Positions 1 to 6,557 of a DNA stretch of 8,024 nt are shown here, in pieces. The position numbers were made by a program, and so were the translations under genes. The stretch comes from DAIRVC01 sp036803025. Lineage in GTDB: Bacteria > Chloroflexota > Anaerolineae > Anaerolineales > E44-bin32. The stretch is taken from contig DAIRVC010000127.1 of assembly GCA_036803025.1 (NCBI GenBank), forward strand, positions 1 through 8,024. Reading direction: 5' to 3'. How positions within the stretch are numbered: position 1 is the first letter of the stretch; each line of letters begins with the position of its first letter. The notes under the pieces were generated by a model. It was not told the origin of the DNA and ran no database searches. It saw nothing but the letters and a program-made list of their open reading frames with translations.

Positions 1-1
1 T

Positions 2-739
2 TCGGGCGCGCCCGCGACCGCGCCGGACTTGACGCAGGCTCCCACAGCGGCGGAGGCGGAGGCGCCCGACGCAGCCGCGTCATCGACAGCCGCCGGATTG
101 ATCGACAATTTCGACTCCGGCGCTCCCCCCGATTCGGAAGGCTGGACCGCCTACTGGGGCGAGGTCCCGGACACACGCATCACCTGCGCGCCGGCCGGCG
201 ACTTGTCGCGCAGCGGATCGTCCGCTCTGCGAGTGGAGTTCGGCGTCCCCTCCGGCAGCTGGTCGACCTGCGTCCTCTCCTTCTGGGAGGCGCAGGATTG
301 GAGCACCTCGCCAGGCGTGCTCATCCCGCTGCGCGCCGACCGTGCCGGCGTGCCGTATGCCGTCCTGCTCTACGCCGGCGCGCCCGAAAGCCCGGAGAGC
401 TACATCTCCTACCAGGATACGCCGACCGACAGCGTCGACGGCTGGGCGATGGTCGAGATTCCCTGGGAGACCTTCCGGCGCGTCGATTGGGAGGCGGATG
501 CGGGGACACCCTTCGCTCGGCCGGACCAGGTCGTCGGCTTCGGCTTCGGGTTCGACGGGCTGGGTGCGGGACCGAACACCGGCACGTTGTGGGTGGACGA
601 CCTCAGCTTGATCGGCAACGCGGCAGCCGAGGCACAGCCGGAGGCTGAGGGCGAGTCCGGCGGCCTGCCTTGCCCGAGCGCCCCGGCCCTGGCCGCCCTC
701 CTGCCTGCACTCGTTGTCCTCCGCCGCAGGCGCGTGTGA
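2..739 (+). CDS. Secreted/surface protein with carbohydrate-binding-like domain and C-terminal anchor signal (5' partial)
   Basis: The reading frame is open to the left edge, so the true start lies outside the window; the TTG at 29 is merely the first start-like codon and has no ribosome site. Numbering from that TTG, residues 1-22 are an Ala/Pro/Glu-rich linker. Residues about 24-198 form a beta-rich domain that begins LIDNFDSG and ends TLWVDDLSLIG, the usual opening and closing of jelly-roll carbohydrate-binding modules of the CBM11/CIA30 kind. Two cysteines in this domain (in ITCAP and STCVL) could pair. The tail, 199-236, is an Ala/Glu-rich spacer, then GGLPC (Cys215), a hydrophobic stretch and RRRRV. 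This tripartite arrangement resembles protein-sorting C-termini that are processed and anchored at the cell surface. The upstream part probably holds a signal peptide and a catalytic or adhesive domain, but that is inference. Ligand unknown. Confidence 0.72.
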   Translation, partial: SGAPATAPDLTQAPTAAEAEAPDAAASSTAAGLIDNFDSGAPPDSEGWTAYWGEVPDTRITCAPAGDLSRSGSSALRVEFGVPSGSWSTCVLSFWEAQDWSTSPGVLIPLRADRAGVPYAVLLYAGAPESPESYISYQDTPTDSVDGWAMVEIPWETFRRVDWEADAGTPFARPDQVVGFGFGFDGLGAGPNTGTLWVDDLSLIGNAAAEAQPEAEGESGGLPCPSAPALAALLPALVVLRRRRV

Positions 740-787
740 CAGGCTTCGGGCACTGCCAAGTCGCCTGCGTGCCCTTCGCGCGTCGGT

Positions 788-793
788 AAGGAG
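788..793 (+). promoter_or_regulatory. Ribosome binding site of the radical SAM gene
   Basis: AAGGAG lies 4 bases before the ATG at 798. It decides the start: the same frame stays open upstream to a TTG at 714, but that extension overlaps the end of the preceding gene and reads as Arg/Ala-rich shadow sequence. Confidence 0.7.
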
Positions 794-797
794 CGCA

Positions 798-1949
798 ATG
801 TCCCGCCGCGCCGCGTTCATCCCCTACCAGCCGCGAACGATCCTCAACAAGGGCAAGCGTCCGGATCACTGGTTCTGGACGCGCTACAGCGCCTATCCGT
901 ACATCGGCTGTCAGCACGGCTGCGAGTTCTGCTACTGCCGCGAGCAGAAGTACTCGCCCTACGACGATCCCAACGACTTCGCCTACGTGATCAAGGTCAA
1001 GGAGAACGCCGCGGAGTTGCTGCGGCGCGGCCTCGAGCGCGCGCCCAGGGACCTGGTCTTCACCGGGGACTACCAGCCGGCCGAGCGCAAGTACGGCATC
1101 TCGCGGCAACTGCTTGAGGTCTGCCGCGACCTGGGCTTCCCGGTATTCGTCCTTGAGCGCTCACCGCTGGTCTTGCGCGACCTCGATCTTCTTTCCGAGA
1201 TCAATGCCGGCGCGCCATCCGTTGTCGCCTTCAGCATCCTGAGCACGCCCGAGTCGCCGTCATCGGATCGGGTGCGCGCCCTCGAACGATTGGCGCCGGC
1301 ACCCGAGAAACGCTTCGCCGCCATGGCCCAGTTCGCCAAAGCCGGGATCCTGACCGGCACCTGCCTGATGCCGATCCTGCCGGGCGTCTCCGACGACGAG
1401 GCCACGCTCGAGTCGGTCATCCGCTGGACGGCCAACCACGGCGGCCGGTTCGTCCTGGCCGGGTCGCTGACGCTGGCCGATCAACAGCGCCACTATTTCC
1501 TGAACGTCCTGCGCAACCGCTTCCCCGAGCTGCTTGGCCTATACCGTTCCGCCTATCCGCCCGGCAGCTACGCGCCGGCCGCTGGCCGCGGCCTCCAGGC
1601 TGCCCACACGGTGCGCGAGCTCTGTCGCAAGCACGGCCTCACCGACCGGATCCCCCGGCCAATCCTGCTGGGCGACAAGCGCACCCTGAACAAGCGCATC
1701 GTTGAGCGACTGGCAGGCGAGCTGTACAGCATGGAGCTGGACGGACAGCCGGGTCGCCGCATCTGGGCCCACCGCAAGGCAGCCTGGGCCATCGAAGACC
1801 TTCCGCAGGACGTTGGCCTGGTCTATCGCACGATGGGGCTCAAGGGGCTGGAGGGCATCCCCGGCGTCGGCCTTGAGCTGGCGCGCCTCGTCGAGCCGTG
1901 GATTGCAGGCGAGGCGAGCGGCGCACCGCCGCGGGCTGGCGTCGGGTGA
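798..1949 (+). CDS. Radical SAM protein, spore photoproduct lyase-like, with C-terminal helix-hairpin-helix
   Basis: 383 aa. Near the N-terminus, GCQHGCEFCYC gives the C-x3-C-x2-C motif (Cys38, Cys42, Cys45) that binds the 4Fe-4S cluster of radical SAM enzymes, followed by an extra Cys47. The next part, FTGDYQPAERKYGISRQLLE and then PVFVLERSPLVLRDLDLL, follows the pattern of SplB/COG1533 proteins (T-D-Y-Q-P-x-E, then a strand ending in a charged residue and an RD-DLL motif). Further strands (VVAFSILS, GTCLMPILPG) complete the TIM-barrel-like core to about residue 250. The C-terminal third ends with GLEGIPGVGLELARLVEPWI (about 350-369), a helix-hairpin-helix with the G-I-P-G-V-G hairpin, suggesting DNA or other nucleic acid contact. 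Family members include DNA photoproduct repair enzymes, but most are uncharacterised, so repair activity is only a possibility. It has its own SD and starts 58 bases after the preceding gene. The last dozen residues are Gly/Ala/Pro-rich and the next coding sequence abuts the stop. Confidence 0.88.
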   Translation: MSRRAAFIPYQPRTILNKGKRPDHWFWTRYSAYPYIGCQHGCEFCYCREQKYSPYDDPNDFAYVIKVKENAAELLRRGLERAPRDLVFTGDYQPAERKYGISRQLLEVCRDLGFPVFVLERSPLVLRDLDLLSEINAGAPSVVAFSILSTPESPSSDRVRALERLAPAPEKRFAAMAQFAKAGILTGTCLMPILPGVSDDEATLESVIRWTANHGGRFVLAGSLTLADQQRHYFLNVLRNRFPELLGLYRSAYPPGSYAPAAGRGLQAAHTVRELCRKHGLTDRIPRPILLGDKRTLNKRIVERLAGELYSMELDGQPGRRIWAHRKAAWAIEDLPQDVGLVYRTMGLKGLEGIPGVGLELARLVEPWIAGEASGAPPRAGVG

Positions 1950-1950
1950 G

Positions 1951-2619
1951 GTTCTGGGGCAAGATTGGGCGCACGCCGGGCCGCCGACGGTGCTGGACGG
2001 CGAGCCGATCACCAACGTCGCACCCGGGGCCGGCGGCATCGAGCGCGATCCTGCAACGATCCACTCCCACACCTTCCCGGGCGCGGCCGATGCGGGCCTA
2101 CTGCAGAATACGGTGAGCATGGCGGTGGCCGCCCGCCTTGAGGCTGAGTCGGTCGTTGTCGAGGTGACCATCACCAACGACCTGACCGGGCACCATGTGC
2201 CGACCGACTCCCCGTTGCGGCAGTTGATCCTGCTGGTCGAGGCGACGGATGAGTCGGGACAGCGTCTTAACCTGGTTGACGGGCCCGTCCTTCCGGCCTG
2301 GTGCGGCACCGGTGACCCATCCGATGGCCACTATGCCGGCCTCCCCGGAACGGCCTATGCGCGCATCCTGCAGGAGTTGTGGACTGAGATCGCGCCGACC
2401 GGCGCCTATTGGAACCCGACCCGCCAGCTGAGTGACACGCGCCTGGCAGCGTTTGAGAGTGACACGACCACGTATCGCTTCTCGGCTCCACCCACTTCCG
2501 GCACCGTGAGCATCGACGCGCAGCTCTTGTTTCGCCGTGCCTTCATTCAGATCATGGAGTGGAAAGGCTGGGAGGTTCCCCATATCGAGATGGAACACCA
2601 GACAATCACGGTCCCCTAG
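1951..2619 (+). pseudogene. C-terminal domain of a multiheme c-type cytochrome, N-terminally truncated
   Basis: The protein sequence reads convincingly from about 1951 to the TAG at 2617-2619. Recognisable blocks are HSHTFPGA, a strand-rich VVVEVTITND, LTGHHVPTDSPLRQLILLVE, GLPGTAYARILQELWTE, PTGAYWNPTRQLSDTRLAAF, and near the end LLFRRAFIQIMEWKGWEVP. I recognise this as the non-heme C-terminal beta domain that follows the heme-binding region in bacterial multiheme cytochromes (family recall, not a search). No CxxCH heme motif occurs anywhere in it; the only Cys is in PAWCGTG. The frame continues upstream only as a shadow inside the radical SAM gene. Possible starts are TTG 1903, GTG 1990 (209 aa), GTG 2113 and ATG 2119, none with a ribosome site and none giving a signal peptide. 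It therefore looks like a remnant left by a deletion that removed the heme-binding half; a short expressed protein from GTG 1990 or an assembly join are alternatives. Confidence 0.6.
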
Positions 2620-2676
2620 CCGTATCCTGGTTCCCCCCCCGCGGGAGATATCCGCTCGCGCGCCGCGACCACCATC

Positions 2677-2681
2677 GGAGG
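2677..2681 (+). promoter_or_regulatory. Ribosome binding site of the lipoprotein gene
   Basis: GGAGG lies 5 bases before the ATG at 2687. It fixes that start, which places a signal peptide at the N-terminus; the open frame extends upstream to 2537 but only as a shadow of the preceding sequence. Confidence 0.75.
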
Positions 2682-2686
2682 CCACC

Positions 2687-3907
2687 ATGACCAACGACAC
2701 CGCCCCAACCCGCCTCGCCGCATTCTGCGGTCTCCTGATCCTGGCCCTGCTGTTGACGGGCTGTAACCTTCCCTCGTCGTCCGCGGCGGCGCCGGTGCCA
2801 CCGCAGGCAAGCCAGCCGCCGGTGCCGGCCGCGACCGAGACGGAGGCAGGCTGTCCGCCATCGTCGCTCATCCCGCCGGACGTCGTTGCGTCGGAGTCGC
2901 CGATCAGCGAGAGCCTGCGCCCCACCTTCGAGTGGTCGTATGCCGGAGATTGCCCGCCCGACGAATTCCGGATCGAGGCTTCCCCCGACGGCGACTTCAA
3001 CGGCCCGACGTCCGTTGCCGGGACGGCACCGGCGGGCGCGGTGTCGTGGACGCCCAACCAGGATCTCTCATCTGTCACGCACTATGCCTGGCGGGTGGCC
3101 GCCGTCTCCGCCGGCGTGATCGGCGCGTACTCGCTGCCGCAGGACTTCTGGACCGGGCCGCCATGCGCGGGCGCCGACATGCATCCGCCGCAACTCGTGT
3201 CCCCGGCCGATGGGGCGTACGTTGATGGCCCTTCGCCCCGCCTCGATTTCGACTACCCGGCGGGCGACTGCCTCCAGGAGTGGTACAGCCTGGATGTCGC
3301 TTCAGACCCCGGCTTCGACACCACAACGGTCCACGCGACCGTCGGCCCCTCGACCGAGTTCGATGCCGACCTGGACTATCTCGAGGACTGCACCTTGTAC
3401 TACTGGCGCGCCAAAGCGGTCTTCGGGATGGACATCTCCGGGCCGTATTCGAACGTGTCCGCGTTCTACACCGACTTCAGCGGGAGCTGCGCTCCGCACA
3501 CCGGGCTGCCGCGCATCGCCGGCTATGTCTGGGCCGATCACTGCGACGCCGCCACGCAGGCGAACTGCGTCTGGCAAGAGGGCGGATTGGCCCCCGACGG
3601 CATCCGCCAGGACGCCGAGCCGGCTATGCCCGGGCTGCTGGTGCGCATCGCCCCCGGCCTGTGCACCTCGCCGGACATGGGCTGGACCACCGGGCCGACG
3701 GATGAGGAAGGACGCTATTCGCAGGTCGTCCTGCCCGACACCTACTGTGTCTGGATCTTCCGCGATCGCGACGGCAACCAGGATATCCTGGGCTCCGGCC
3801 GCTGGACTCACCCTCCGGGCGGCTACGATTTCCCCGTTCGCTACGAGATCGAGCTGGACTGGGGGGAAGAGAGGCTGGATCTGGATTTCGCCTGGGGGGC
3901 CGATTAG
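2687..3907 (+). CDS. Lipoprotein with two FN3-like domains and a C-terminal SdrD-B-like domain
   Basis: 406 aa. The N-terminus is a type II signal peptide: a hydrophobic run LLILALLL followed by the lipobox LTGC, with Cys26 the lipidated residue. A Ser/Ala/Pro linker (27-55) leads into two related beta-sandwich domains, about 57-156 and 167-262. Each has the layout of FN3-like domains: a 'PTFEW'/'PRLDF' strand, a D-C turn (GDCPPDEF, GDCLQEWY), an 'A-S-x-D/P-x-F' segment, and a Y-x-W-R-A/V strand (HYAWRVAAV, LYYWRAKAV), ending in PY/AYS and F-x-T. The C-terminal domain (275-405) begins RIAGYVWADHC and contains DGIRQDAEPAMPGLLVRI and a Tyr-rich strand (GRYSQVVLP), the pattern of SdrD-B/prealbumin-like domains, here with several added cysteines. 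No catalytic motif is visible, so a structural, adhesive or binding role outside the cell is the best guess. It stands alone, with 67 bases before it and 107 after. Confidence 0.85.
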   Translation: MTNDTAPTRLAAFCGLLILALLLTGCNLPSSSAAAPVPPQASQPPVPAATETEAGCPPSSLIPPDVVASESPISESLRPTFEWSYAGDCPPDEFRIEASPDGDFNGPTSVAGTAPAGAVSWTPNQDLSSVTHYAWRVAAVSAGVIGAYSLPQDFWTGPPCAGADMHPPQLVSPADGAYVDGPSPRLDFDYPAGDCLQEWYSLDVASDPGFDTTTVHATVGPSTEFDADLDYLEDCTLYYWRAKAVFGMDISGPYSNVSAFYTDFSGSCAPHTGLPRIAGYVWADHCDAATQANCVWQEGGLAPDGIRQDAEPAMPGLLVRIAPGLCTSPDMGWTTGPTDEEGRYSQVVLPDTYCVWIFRDRDGNQDILGSGRWTHPPGGYDFPVRYEIELDWGEERLDLDFAWGAD

Positions 3908-3950
3908 GCCAGAGCCCTCGCCGGCAATCCGCCCGCCGACCAGGCTCGTC

Positions 3951-3956
3951 TATAAT
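3951..3956 (+). promoter_or_regulatory. Promoter -10 box before the M20 peptidase operon
   Basis: A perfect TATAAT stands out in GC-rich intergenic DNA, 59 bases before the ATG at 4015. No good -35 match is seen 16-18 bases upstream and there is no TG extension. Transcription would begin near 3963, leaving a leader of about 50 bases. Confidence 0.5.
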
Positions 3957-3977
3957 CTGCCTGCGCCGCGCCTGGGC

Positions 3978-4000
3978 CTCCGGGGCAAGGGAAGCCGGAG
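3978..4000 (+). other. Small hairpin in the leader of the M20 gene that includes the only SD-like sequence
   Basis: CTCCGG (3978-3983) and CCGGAG (3995-4000) can pair as a 6-bp stem with an 11-base loop. The second arm contains GGAG, the nearest SD-like sequence, which is 14 bases from the ATG and thus farther than usual. There is no U-tract, so this is not a terminator. It could dampen translation or be chance in GC-rich DNA. Confidence 0.25.
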
Positions 4001-4014
4001 CGGCGCCCGCTGCC

Positions 4015-5208
4015 ATGAGCCACGATTCGATTCCGACCCTTCCTCAGGCCGAGCTGCTCGAGGTGGCTCAGACGATGCTCCGCCTGAACACCTGCAACCC
4101 GCCCGGGAACGAGCGGCTACTGGCTGATTACTTGGCCGGATGGGCACGGGCCTGGGACTTGGAGGCGGAAGTCCTCCCCATCGCTCCCGGCCGCGCCAAC
4201 CTGCGCATTCGTCTGCCGGGTGAGCAGGCGCCGGCTTTGGTCTACTGTGGGCATCTGGACACGGTCGGGCCGGGCGAAGTCGCCTGGCAGCACGACCCCT
4301 TCGGCGGCGAGACGGCCGACGGCTTCCTGTGGGGCCGGGGGGCCGCGGACATGAAGGGCGGCCTGGCGGCGATGCTGGCCGCTATGGCCGCGCTGCGTCG
4401 CGCCGCCGTCCGCCTGCCCGGAGCCATCGTCCTGCTCGCCACCGCTGACGAGGAAGTCGACATGCTCGGCGCGGCGCGCCTGTCCGCCGAGGGCGCCCTG
4501 TGCGGCGCCGGGTGGCTGGTCATCGCCGAGCCGACCGGACTCGATCTTGTCCCCGCACATCGAGGCGTCCTGTGGCTCGAGATCTTGACCCACGGCCGGG
4601 CCGCGCACGGCTCGATGCCCCACCTGGGGACCAACGCCGTCCTGCACATGGCCGCGCTCGCCCAGCGGCTGGCCGGCCTGCGTCTGCCTGCCCCGGCGCA
4701 CCCTCTCCTCCCGCCGCCGACGCTGAGCCTCAACACCATTCAGGGGGGCCAGCAGATCAACATCGTTCCCGACTTCTGTCGCGCCACCCTAGACATCCGG
4801 ACGGTCCCCGGACAGGATCATGCTCAAGTATTCGAAACCGTGCGCGCCGCGGTTTCCGAGATGTCCGGCACGCTGCCCGAGCTGCGGTTTGAATTGCGCG
4901 TGCTGAATGATCGGCCGCCGGTCGATACCGCCTCAGATCACCCCCTCCTGCATGCAGCCAAGCGGGCGGCGATGCTTGTCTTGGGTCGAGAGCCGCCCGT
5001 CCGCGCCGTCAGCTATTGCACCGACGCCTCGGTCCTGCTGGCCGGCGGCGCGCTGCCGACTCTCTTGTTCGGCCCCGGTGACGACCGGCTGGCACACCAG
5101 TGCGATGAGCGCGTGCCCGTCGAGTCGCTGGTGGCCGCAGCCCGCTTCTACGCCGCGCTGCCTGGGGCTGTCTACACATTGGCCGACAGAGCGCCCTCAG
5201 CCCCCTGA
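4015..5208 (+). CDS. M20 family metallopeptidase/deacylase (ArgE/DapE/CPG2-like)
   Basis: 397 aa, normal for the family. M20 enzymes use two zinc ions to cleave an amide bond of an N-acylated amino acid or short peptide in the cytoplasm. The expected residues are present: YCGHLDTVG with metal ligand His80 and Asp82, GRGAADMKGG with bridging Asp112, TADEEVD with general base Glu146 and ligand Glu147, AEPT with Glu172, and GPGDDRLAHQCDE with His361. The dimerisation (lid) domain, about 181-295, carries HGRAAHGSMPHLG with His198, which contacts the substrate of the partner subunit, and the strand IRTVPG. N-terminal NTCNPPGNE is typical. Acetylornithine deacetylase, succinyl-diaminopimelate desuccinylase and general aminoacylase activities cannot be separated from sequence, and no arginine or lysine biosynthesis genes flank it. 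The ribosome site is weak (GGAG, 14 bases away). It is the first gene after a TATAAT box and precedes the nitroreductase gene by 29 bases, so both are probably cotranscribed. Confidence 0.9.
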   Translation: MSHDSIPTLPQAELLEVAQTMLRLNTCNPPGNERLLADYLAGWARAWDLEAEVLPIAPGRANLRIRLPGEQAPALVYCGHLDTVGPGEVAWQHDPFGGETADGFLWGRGAADMKGGLAAMLAAMAALRRAAVRLPGAIVLLATADEEVDMLGAARLSAEGALCGAGWLVIAEPTGLDLVPAHRGVLWLEILTHGRAAHGSMPHLGTNAVLHMAALAQRLAGLRLPAPAHPLLPPPTLSLNTIQGGQQINIVPDFCRATLDIRTVPGQDHAQVFETVRAAVSEMSGTLPELRFELRVLNDRPPVDTASDHPLLHAAKRAAMLVLGREPPVRAVSYCTDASVLLAGGALPTLLFGPGDDRLAHQCDERVPVESLVAAARFYAALPGAVYTLADRAPSAP

Positions 5209-5226
5209 GAGGTGCTCGCCCGCTCT

Positions 5227-5232
5227 GGAGGG
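5227..5232 (+). promoter_or_regulatory. Ribosome binding site deciding the nitroreductase start
   Basis: GGAGGG is followed by GTG at 5235 (2-base gap) and ATG at 5238 (5-base gap). The spacing favours the ATG, and the codon upstream of it adds only one residue. Confidence 0.65.
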
Positions 5233-5237
5233 CCGTG

Positions 5238-6029
5238 ATGCCGAATCCCGTGCTCGAGGTCATTCTCAACCGCAAATCGATTCGCGCCTATGAGGACCGG
5301 CCGGTCCCGCCGGAAACGCGCCGCCAACTCCTCGAGGCGGCCTTGCGCGCGCCGACCGCCGGCAACATGATGCTCTACTCGATCCTGGAGATCACCGATC
5401 AATCCATCAAGGACACCCTCGCCCGCACGTGTGACAATCAACCGTTCATCGCCCGCGCGCCGCTGGTGCTGCTCTTCCTGGCCGACTACCAGCGCTGGTT
5501 CGATTACCTCCGCCACGCCGGGGTCGAGGCGCTGTGCGCGCAACGCGGCCAGGCGCTGCGACTGCCAGCCGAGGGGGATCTCTTCCTGGCCTGCTGCGAC
5601 GCACTCATCGCCGCGCAGACGGCCGTGCTGGCCGGCGAGGCACTCGGCCTGGGCTCTTGCTACATCGGCGATTTCATGGAGAACTACGAGACCCACCGCC
5701 AGCTGCTCGACCTGCCGCGCTTCGTCTTCCCCATCGCCCTGGTCTGCTTCGGCTTCCCCACCCGTGCGCAATTAGAGCGGGAGAGGACCACGCGCTTCGA
5801 CCGCAAGTTCATCGTCTTCCAGGACCGCTACCACCGCCTGGCGGACGGGGAATTGGACGAGATGTTCCACCAGTTCGAGGCGCGCGCCGAGGCCCACAGG
5901 GACAAGATCGACGGATTCGTCAGCGCGGCGCAGCTGCAATACGACAATAAGCTCAACGCCGAGTTCAACCGCGAGATGACCCGCTCGGTCCGCGCCCTCC
6001 TGCGCACCTGGCTGGGGGAGACGGCATGA
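5238..6029 (+). CDS. Nitroreductase family FMN oxidoreductase with C-terminal extension
   Basis: 263 aa from the ATG. The N-terminal NRKSIRAYEDRPV (11-23) is the flavin-phosphate binding signature, with Arg12, Ser14 and Arg16, followed by APTAGNMM (38-45), which in this family contacts FMN. LGLGSCYIGDF (137-147) and FVFPIALVCFGFPT (162-175) complete the alpha/beta core. Members are usually dimers that use NAD(P)H to reduce nitro compounds, quinones or flavins; the substrate here is unknown. The core ends near residue 175 and a further 88 residues follow, rich in charged and aromatic residues (FDRKFIVFQDRYHRL, then a helical acidic/basic stretch). Nitroreductases of about 170-220 aa lack this. 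I recall longer anaerobe nitroreductases with a similar tail, but could not check. It lies 29 bases after the M20 gene and its TGA overlaps the next ATG by 4 bases (ATGA), indicating translational coupling with the tRNA deacylase gene. Confidence 0.88.
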   Translation: MPNPVLEVILNRKSIRAYEDRPVPPETRRQLLEAALRAPTAGNMMLYSILEITDQSIKDTLARTCDNQPFIARAPLVLLFLADYQRWFDYLRHAGVEALCAQRGQALRLPAEGDLFLACCDALIAAQTAVLAGEALGLGSCYIGDFMENYETHRQLLDLPRFVFPIALVCFGFPTRAQLERERTTRFDRKFIVFQDRYHRLADGELDEMFHQFEARAEAHRDKIDGFVSAAQLQYDNKLNAEFNREMTRSVRALLRTWLGETA

Positions 6030-6505
6030 CGGCCGAGTTGAGCCCGAGCGCACGGCGCGTCCAGCAGGCGCTCGAAACGCTGGGCATGAGCTTGAGCGTG
6101 GTCGAACTGCCCGCCTCGACTCGCACCTCGGCTGAAGCGGCACAGGCCGTCGGCTGCCGCGTCGGACAGATCGCCAAATCCCTCGTCTTCCGTGGCGCCG
6201 CCAGCGACGCGGCCATCCTGGTCATCGCCAGCGGGGCCAATCGCGTCGACGAGAGGAAGTTGGCCGCCTTGATCGGCGAGGCGGTCGTCAAGGCCGGGGC
6301 CGAATTCGTCCGCGATGCGACCGGCTTCGTCATCGGCGGAGTCCCGCCCGTCGGCCACAAGCAGCCGCTGCGTACCTTCATCGACCAGGACCTGCAGCAG
6401 TATGACGAGATCTGGGCTGCCGCCGGCACGCCGCACGCGGTGTTCCGTCTCACCCCGGCCGAACTTCAGCGCATGACGGGAGCACCGGTCGTCGCCATCG
6501 CCTGA
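6026..6505 (+). CDS. YbaK/EbsC-type aminoacyl-tRNA deacylase
   Basis: 159 aa, the usual length of stand-alone YbaK-domain proteins. These cytoplasmic enzymes hydrolyse wrongly charged aminoacyl-tRNA (such as Cys- or Ala-tRNAPro) and so guard translation accuracy. Visible family motifs are TRTSAEAAQAVGC, then GQIAKSLVF with the conserved Lys51, DAAILVIASGANRVDERKLA, the glycine loop GGVPPVGH (104-111) and AGTPHAVF (133-140), where the Gly-Thr-Pro loop shapes the active site. Which amino acid and tRNA are edited cannot be told from the sequence; the protein is closer to the YbaK/YeaK set than to the insertion domain of prolyl-tRNA synthetase. The start is well supported: GGAG at 6017-6020 is 5 bases from the ATG, which overlaps the nitroreductase stop. 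No terminator-like hairpin with a U-tract follows the TGA. Confidence 0.9.
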   Translation: MTAELSPSARRVQQALETLGMSLSVVELPASTRTSAEAAQAVGCRVGQIAKSLVFRGAASDAAILVIASGANRVDERKLAALIGEAVVKAGAEFVRDATGFVIGGVPPVGHKQPLRTFIDQDLQQYDEIWAAAGTPHAVFRLTPAELQRMTGAPVVAIA

Positions 6506-6522
6506 GACGCCGCAGGTCCGTT

Positions 6523-6531
6523 TGATAGAAT
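6523..6531 (+). promoter_or_regulatory. Extended -10 promoter before the membrane glycosyltransferase gene
   Basis: TGATAGAAT is an extended -10 element (TG, one base, then TAGAAT at 6526-6531), which can work without a good -35 box; none is seen. Transcription would begin near 6538, about 50 bases before the ATG at 6590, suggesting that this gene is expressed apart from the operon upstream. Confidence 0.45.
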
Positions 6532-6557
6532 CGGTGCGCCCGAGGACGAACCCCGCC

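Noticed and set aside
748..774. Inverted repeat GGGCAC/GTGCCC after the first gene as a terminator
   Set aside because: Stem of only 6 bp with a 15-base loop and no U-tract behind it; common by chance at this GC content.
1702..1950. Upstream extension of the cytochrome-like frame into the radical SAM gene
   Set aside because: The stretch reads as Arg/Ser/Ala-rich shadow of the radical SAM coding sequence and shows no heme motif; recognisable sequence begins only after the radical SAM stop.
2633..2645. Run of eight C followed by palindrome CCCGCGGG
   Set aside because: Considered as a terminator or binding site, but it has no loop, no U-tract and no second copy. It is a homopolymer where a sequencing error is possible, though it lies outside coding sequence.
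2098..3078. 326-codon open frame on the - strand
   Set aside because: It lies across the cytochrome-like domain and the lipoprotein gene, both well supported; it reads as Gly/Arg/Ala-rich shadow sequence and has no ribosome site of note.
4015..6505. Three-gene operon as a new functional system
   Set aside because: Peptidase, nitroreductase and tRNA deacylase are each common families and nothing in the sequence links their substrates; close spacing alone supports cotranscription only.
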